34,520 bases of DNA from an uncultured Collinsella sp. Lineage in GTDB: Bacteria; Actinomycetota; Coriobacteriia; Coriobacteriales; Coriobacteriaceae. The position numbers and the translations under genes are program-made. Where the stretch lies: NCBI GenBank assembly GCA_902494625.1, contig CABUUB010000014.1, positions 1-34,520 of the forward strand, given 5' to 3'. This document shows, piece by piece, positions 30,544-34,520 of the stretch (position 1 is the stretch's first letter; the number at the start of each line of letters is the position of its first letter). The notes under the pieces were generated by a model. It was not told where the DNA came from. It saw nothing but the letters and a program-made list of their open reading frames with translations, and searched no databases.

Positions 30544-32409
30544 CTACTTCGTGCGCGGGATACCCAGCACGTCGAGCGCGTTGGCCATAATGGACTGGAA
30601 TGGCACCGCGGCGGCATCCGAGCCGCTCGGCGTTCCATCGAGTGTGATATAGCACAGCACCTTGGGCGATTGTGCCGGCGCAAAGCCCATAAAGGACGAC
30701 ATGTAGTTCTCCTTGAGGTAACCGCCGTTCTCGTCAGCACGCTCGGCCGTACCGGTCTTGCCCGCCACGTCATAGCCATCGACCGCACCGCCAACGCCCG
30801 TGCCTTCGGACACGACCGTCTGCATGCACGATGTCACCTGGGCGGCAGCGTCCTCCGAAATCGCACGCTCGCCTTCGCCCCAGTCCTTCTCATCGCCCTT
30901 GCTGGACTTATAGAAGTGCGGAGTCATCATCACACCACCGTTCGCGATGCCGCCCACGGCACGTGCGACCTCAATCGGCGAGACGGACAGCGCCTGGCCA
31001 AAGCTCATCGAGCCCAGCGTGGCGCCGTCGTACTGGTCGCGCTCCTTGACGATGCCCAGGCTCTCACCCGGAAAATCGACACCGGAGCTATGACCGATAC
31101 CCCACTTGTCCACATAGGTGGCAAAATCATCTGCACCGATCTTGCGTCCCACCAGGACAAAGCCCACATTGGACGAACGGCGCATCATCTCGCGCACGTC
31201 CATGGTCATGGTGTAGTCGCGCTTATCGGCGTCGGTAACGGTGTCGTCGCCAACCTTAATGCTCGCCGGCACCTCAAACGACGTGCTCGAACGCACGGCA
31301 CCCAAGTCGAAGCCGGCACCGGCCACGAGCGTCTTAAAGACCGAGCCGGGCTCGTAGGCATCGGTAACCAGACGCAAGTTCATGTCCTCGGTCTTGGCGT
31401 TTTCCAGATCGGTCTGGTCATATGTCGGATACGAGCATGCCGCCAAAATCTCGCCCGTCGTGGGATCGGTGACCAGGGCCGAGCCATTCTTGGCCTTGGT
31501 CTTTTCGACCGCCTCGGCCAGGGCGTCCTCGGCGGCACGCTGGATATTGACATCGAGCGTCGTCACGATGTCCACGCCGTCCACCGCGGCAACCTTCTTA
31601 TAGGCGCCGCCCGCGATATAGCTACCGTCCCTCGCCCGCTCGCGCACCAGCGAACCGTTGGTTCCGGTCAAAAGCTTGTTGTACTGTTTTTCGAGGCCCG
31701 TCAGACCGTCGTTGTCCACGTTTACCACGCCAAGCACCTGCGATGCCAGGTTGCCGTAGGGGTACACGCGCTTCATGGCCTGCTCAAAGAGCACGCCTGG
31801 CAGGTTCTTCTTCTCCAGCGCCGCGGCATCGTCCTCGTCCACCTGACGTTTGATATACACCCAGGTGCCATCCGACTCAACGAGCTCGCGACAGGTCTTT
31901 TTATCGATTCCCGTAGCTTTGACCAGCGCCGATACCGTCTTGTCAACGTCCTCGATAAGCTGAGGATTCACGGCGATGTTGCGGCATTCGACCGACGACG
32001 TCAGCACGTTGCCGTTACGGTCGTAGATGGTACCGCGCTTGGCATACAGCGTCTGCGCAAGCAAGCGACGTGCATCGGCACGGTCGCGTAGCTTATCGGC
32101 TTCCACAATTTGATAGTCGGCAAGGCGAAGGACGCCCAAACCCAAGCCAAACCCGATGAAGCCCATGACGGCTTTGCGACGGGGCAGCGGCGTGCCCGTG
32201 AGCCATTCGGTCGACGAGCTCTTGCGCGGTCTGGTGTTATGCATCTGAGGACCACTCGAGCCACGGAGACGCGACGCGGGGTCGTTGCCATAGGACGGCC
32301 TCGCGTTGTAAGATGGCCGACCCGTTCCTTGATAACCAGAACGTCCCCGCGATGAGGGACGTCCAGAACCGCGACCCCCGTCGGAGCCGCGGCGATAGTC
32401 ATTTGTCAT
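30544..32409 (-). CDS. ftsI: Class B penicillin-binding protein (FtsI/PBP3 type transpeptidase)
   Basis: This septal transpeptidase crosslinks strands made by FtsW. It has 621 residues: a disordered Arg/Gly/Ser/Tyr-rich cytoplasmic tail (1-65), one membrane segment (about 79-97), a pedestal domain with RGTIYDRNGNVL at 125-136, and the penicillin-binding domain with SVFK at 356-359 (catalytic Ser356), SSN at 412-414 and KTGT at 551-554. No PASTA repeats are present. The start ATG 32409 is 17 bases after the ftsL-like stop. A 125-base gap to murF follows, with a possible TACAAT -10 (leftward, 30461-30456) and no matching -35. Confidence 0.95.
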   Translation of the reverse strand: MTNDYRRGSDGGRGSGRPSSRGRSGYQGTGRPSYNARPSYGNDPASRLRGSSGPQMHNTRPRKSSSTEWLTGTPLPRRKAVMGFIGFGLGLGVLRLADYQIVEADKLRDRADARRLLAQTLYAKRGTIYDRNGNVLTSSVECRNIAVNPQLIEDVDKTVSALVKATGIDKKTCRELVESDGTWVYIKRQVDEDDAAALEKKNLPGVLFEQAMKRVYPYGNLASQVLGVVNVDNDGLTGLEKQYNKLLTGTNGSLVRERARDGSYIAGGAYKKVAAVDGVDIVTTLDVNIQRAAEDALAEAVEKTKAKNGSALVTDPTTGEILAACSYPTYDQTDLENAKTEDMNLRLVTDAYEPGSVFKTLVAGAGFDLGAVRSSTSFEVPASIKVGDDTVTDADKRDYTMTMDVREMMRRSSNVGFVLVGRKIGADDFATYVDKWGIGHSSGVDFPGESLGIVKERDQYDGATLGSMSFGQALSVSPIEVARAVGGIANGGVMMTPHFYKSSKGDEKDWGEGERAISEDAAAQVTSCMQTVVSEGTGVGGAVDGYDVAGKTGTAERADENGGYLKENYMSSFMGFAPAQSPKVLCYITLDGTPSGSDAAAVPFQSIMANALDVLGIPRTK

Positions 32410-32426
32410 ACTCAGCTACCGTCTTG

Positions 32427-32897
32427 TTACTGAGCGGTCGCGGTCGAGCTAGCGCCCGCGGCTGCATCCTGCGAAAAGTCAAGTGTAACGCTCTCGCTGG
32501 GCTCCACCATGCCATAAGCGCCCGCAAGGTCGCGAATGCGCGTGTCGGCACCATAGACCGAATGCATGACCTCCAGGTCGGAGCTCTCATCGGTCGCCTT
32601 CTCGAGCGTGTTGGTAAGCGCGGCGTTGCTGTTGAGCACCTGGGCCGTAACGCCGGCGAGCGCCACACGGGCGACACCGATCGTCATGAAGATGGCCGCA
32701 ATGATGCAAAACGTTTTAAGAACGCTCATGAAAACCGGGCTTACCGCCTGGTTTGCCTGACGGCCCGCGCCCGTGTAGACATCAAAGCGCGGCGTGCGCT
32801 GCTCGCGGGGAGCAGCGGGAGCCTGCGGTGCCTCACGATAGGCGGGCATGGCGTTCATATCATAGGCGAGTGCTGCGTTTGAAGTGTTGTAGCCCAT
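32427..32897 (-). CDS. FtsL-like bitopic cell division protein
   Basis: This 156-residue protein occupies the ftsL position between rsmH and ftsI. A cytoplasmic tail of about 52 residues (Ala/Pro/Arg-rich) is followed by one membrane segment at about 56-80 (MSVLKTFCIIAAIFMTIGVA) and then a short coiled coil (about 82-125, TAQVLNSNAALTNTLEKATDE) with the GMVEP-type step at its end, as in FtsL proteins (family pattern: A...GM..p). Sequence identity in this family is always low, so the call rests on topology and position. It should pair with FtsQ and FtsB, which is not in the window. ATG 32897 has GGGAGG upstream. Confidence 0.8.
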   Translation of the reverse strand: MGYNTSNAALAYDMNAMPAYREAPQAPAAPREQRTPRFDVYTGAGRQANQAVSPVFMSVLKTFCIIAAIFMTIGVARVALAGVTAQVLNSNAALTNTLEKATDESSDLEVMHSVYGADTRIRDLAGAYGMVEPSESVTLDFSQDAAAGASSTATAQ

Positions 32898-32987
32898 GAT
32901 ATGCCGCCTCCCATCCCGAGTACGTTGGTAGTGTGTTTAAGCTTCGTTTGTGGTACGAGCGGGAGGTCCAATATCGCGCGGTCGCGT

Positions 32988-33953
32988 CTACAGACGCTGC
33001 GCCACGCGGATCTTGGCTGATCTCGCCCGAGGGTTGCGCGCAACCTCATCGGGTTGGGCAACCAGGGGTTTGCGGGTGATGACCTTGAGTATCGGCACGT
33101 TGCCGCACACGCACACCGGAATCTCCGGCGGACACGTGCACCCCTGGCTCATCTCCTTAAAGTGGTTCTTTACGATACGGTCCTCGAGCGAGTGATATGA
33201 GATGACGCAGATGCGTCCGCCCGGGTTGAGCCACCTTGTGGCGGCGTCAAGCCCTCGCTCGAGCACATCGAGTTCGTGATTGACCTCGATGCGAATGGCC
33301 TGGAAACTCTTCTTGGCTGGATGTCCGCCATGCCGACGAGCGGCAGCGGGGATACCAGCCTTGATGATCTCGACAAACTGACCGGTGGTTTCGATCGGCT
33401 CATGCTCGCGGCGGCGCACGATCTCGCGCGCGATCTGCGAGGCAAACTTCTCTTCGCCATAGACGCGTAGAATCCGGGCGAGGTCGTGTTCGTTATAGGT
33501 GTTGATGACCTCAGCTGCGTTTAAGGTGTTGTTACCCGGATCCATCCGCATGTCCAATGGGGCGTCCTCGTTGTACGAAAAGCCCCTGCCAGGGATATCG
33601 AGTTGCGGCGACGAAACGCCCAAGTCGAACAGGAAGCCATCGACCCCGGGCACCTCGGCCGAGCAAAGCAGCTCGTCCAAGTCGCCGAAGTTGCCCTTCA
33701 GCAGCTGGTGCGGGACGCCGGGAACCTCGCGGTCCAGACGGGCGCCAGCGGCCTCGAGGGCCATGTCGTCCTGATCGACGCCGAGCAAAAGGCCGGTCTC
33801 CCCCACCTGCGCGGCCATCTTTACCGAATGGCCGGCACCGCCAAGGGTGCAGTCGCAGACGACGGAGCCGCTCTTTAGCTGCAGCGACTCAAGCACTTCG
33901 CCGGGCATGACAGGTTCATGCCGATATTCTTGTGTCAAGATCCCACGCTCCAT
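32988..33953 (-). CDS. rsmH: 16S rRNA (cytosine-1402 N4) methyltransferase RsmH
   Basis: RsmH (MraW) methylates N4 of C1402 in the 30S P-site, using S-adenosylmethionine. It has 321 residues. HEPVMPGEVLE at 12-22 is the family start, CTLGGAGHS at 35-43 the SAM loop, GFLFDLGVSSPQLD the substrate motif, RGFSYNEDAPLDMRMD the conserved centre, and YHSLEDRIVKNHF plus a short cysteine-containing loop (CTCPPEIPVCVCG) the C-terminal part. ATG 33953 has no good ribosome site; a TTG at 33938 preceded by GGAG is an alternative that would remove five residues. It follows mraZ by 20 bases. Confidence 0.97.
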   Translation of the reverse strand: MERGILTQEYRHEPVMPGEVLESLQLKSGSVVCDCTLGGAGHSVKMAAQVGETGLLLGVDQDDMALEAAGARLDREVPGVPHQLLKGNFGDLDELLCSAEVPGVDGFLFDLGVSSPQLDIPGRGFSYNEDAPLDMRMDPGNNTLNAAEVINTYNEHDLARILRVYGEEKFASQIAREIVRRREHEPIETTGQFVEIIKAGIPAAARRHGGHPAKKSFQAIRIEVNHELDVLERGLDAATRWLNPGGRICVISYHSLEDRIVKNHFKEMSQGCTCPPEIPVCVCGNVPILKVITRKPLVAQPDEVARNPRARSAKIRVAQRL

Positions 33954-33973
33954 CCGTTACCCGTGCCTTGCCC

Positions 33974-34408
33974 TTACGAGAAGAAGAGGTCCAGCAGGGC
34001 CTCATCGTCATCGTCCTCATCGGCCGCGGCGCGATCCCAAACCTCAAGGTGGTCGTAGTTGCCCACAACCGTGACCTCGCGGTCGAGGTTCGCCTGCTTG
34101 CGGAGAGACTCGGAAAGACCGATACGACCGGCGCTGTCCACGTCCATCGACGTGGTGCGCTTGTTGATCGCCCTCATGAGCTTCTGGTCATTAATGTCAC
34201 GCGGGTTAAAACCCTCGTGGCCCTCACGACCCGCGAAGAGTCCTTCGACCCACTTATCGAAGGCCTCGGCAGAGAACACGTACAGAGCATCGACATCCAG
34301 GGCTTTAAACACGCGAACGTGCTCTCCAAGCTCCTCGCGAAGGGGTGCAGGCAGGGATAGACGACCTTTTGCATCGAGATTGCGCTCGTATGCACCAGTC
34401 ATTCCCAT
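33974..34408 (-). CDS. mraZ: Transcriptional regulator MraZ
   Basis: MraZ is a ring-forming DNA-binding protein that represses or activates its own dcw operon by binding repeated TGGGN boxes in the promoter. It has 144 residues with two AbrB-like repeats: NLDAKGRLSLPAPLREEL at about 10-27 and DVDSAGRIGLSESLRKQA at about 89-106, each with the DxxGR core. The C-terminus is an acidic Asp run (ADEDDDDEALLDLFFS). ATG 34408 has GGGGAGGG 6 bases upstream; ATG 34402 is the alternative. It is the first gene of the leftward dcw operon, preceded by its promoter at the window edge. Confidence 0.96.
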   Translation of the reverse strand: MGMTGAYERNLDAKGRLSLPAPLREELGEHVRVFKALDVDALYVFSAEAFDKWVEGLFAGREGHEGFNPRDINDQKLMRAINKRTTSMDVDSAGRIGLSESLRKQANLDREVTVVGNYDHLEVWDRAAADEDDDDEALLDLFFS

Positions 34409-34445
34409 GTGCGCCCTCCCCTCGGTTACTCAGATGGCACGTACG

Positions 34446-34517
34446 CGGGGAACCACCCCGCCTGTCGACGTCATCAATAATATGGGGAACCGCCCCATTT
34501 TTCAACACCTTTCCCCA
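34446..34517 (-). promoter_or_regulatory. mraZ promoter with palindromic operators and MraZ-type boxes
   Basis: Leftward: -35 TTGAAA (34505-34500), a 17-base spacer, -10 TATTAT (34482-34477). The spacer is almost filled by the palindrome TGGGG-CGGTT-CCCCA (34497-34483). A second copy, CGGGG-TGGTT-CCCCG (34460-34446), lies in the 5' leader. TGGGG, the MraZ box form, occurs at 34517-34513 and 34497-34493, exactly 20 bases apart; the intermediate position reads TGTTG. Autoregulation by MraZ is the simplest reading; the inverted repeats are not part of the known box pattern. Confidence 0.75.
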
Positions 34518-34520
34518 CCC

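Overview
The window is a GC-rich, gene-dense bacterial chromosome segment. The most likely source is an actinobacterium of class Coriobacteriia, Collinsella or a close relative. This is inferred from the gene content and from a division gene set that has SepF, YggT and DivIVA but no ftsA; no marker gene in the window proves it. I found no rRNA, tRNA, CRISPR array, transposase or prophage gene. No gap between genes exceeds 300 bases; the longest are 9803-10083 (281 bases) and 7814-8061 (248 bases).

Left part (1-10.7 kb) is a housekeeping and accessory mosaic. It starts with the 3' end of an M18 aminopeptidase, then a YaaA-family protein and a small membrane-anchored protein of unknown role. 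Next come a TPP riboswitch with thiC, and thiD (HMP synthesis and phosphorylation for thiamine). A leftward set follows, each gene preceded by a terminator: an SGNH esterase, a PARG-like macrodomain protein whose catalytic QEE motif reads QEA, a Bax-inhibitor-1 membrane protein and a small unknown protein. Then come a rightward PiT phosphate permease with its DUF47/PhoU-like partner, a 111-bp imperfect palindrome, and a nitroreductase whose 5' half has a different base composition from its 3' half.

Right part (34.5 kb down to 10.8 kb, all leftward) is the division and cell wall (dcw) cluster: mraZ, rsmH, ftsL-like, ftsI-type PBP, murF, mraY, murD, ftsW, murG, murC, murB, ftsQ, ftsZ. A terminator ends this unit. 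The downstream actinobacterial block pgeF-yggS-sepF-yggT-divIVA follows, but a complete pstS-pstC-pstA-pstB-phoU operon sits between pgeF and yggS. pgeF and pstS overlap by 4 bp (ATGA), so a peptidoglycan-editing gene and the phosphate importer appear to be translated from one message. murE and ftsA are absent from the cluster.

How the genes work together: MraY, MurB, MurC, MurD, MurF and MurG make lipid II. FtsW and the PBP polymerise and crosslink it at the septum, organised by FtsQ, the FtsL-like protein and FtsZ. SepF is the likely membrane anchor of FtsZ in place of FtsA, and DivIVA marks septum or poles. Pst with PhoU and PiT with DUF47 are two separate phosphate uptake systems.

The items most worth a second look are: the pst insertion; palindromes in the spacer and leader of the mraZ promoter; a three-way-junction RNA and an 11-bp-period Pho-box-like repeat before pgeF-pst; a yggT gene with no ordinary start codon; the QEA macrodomain; and the G/T-rich tract entering the nitroreductase gene. 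I did not find a clearly new multi-gene system.
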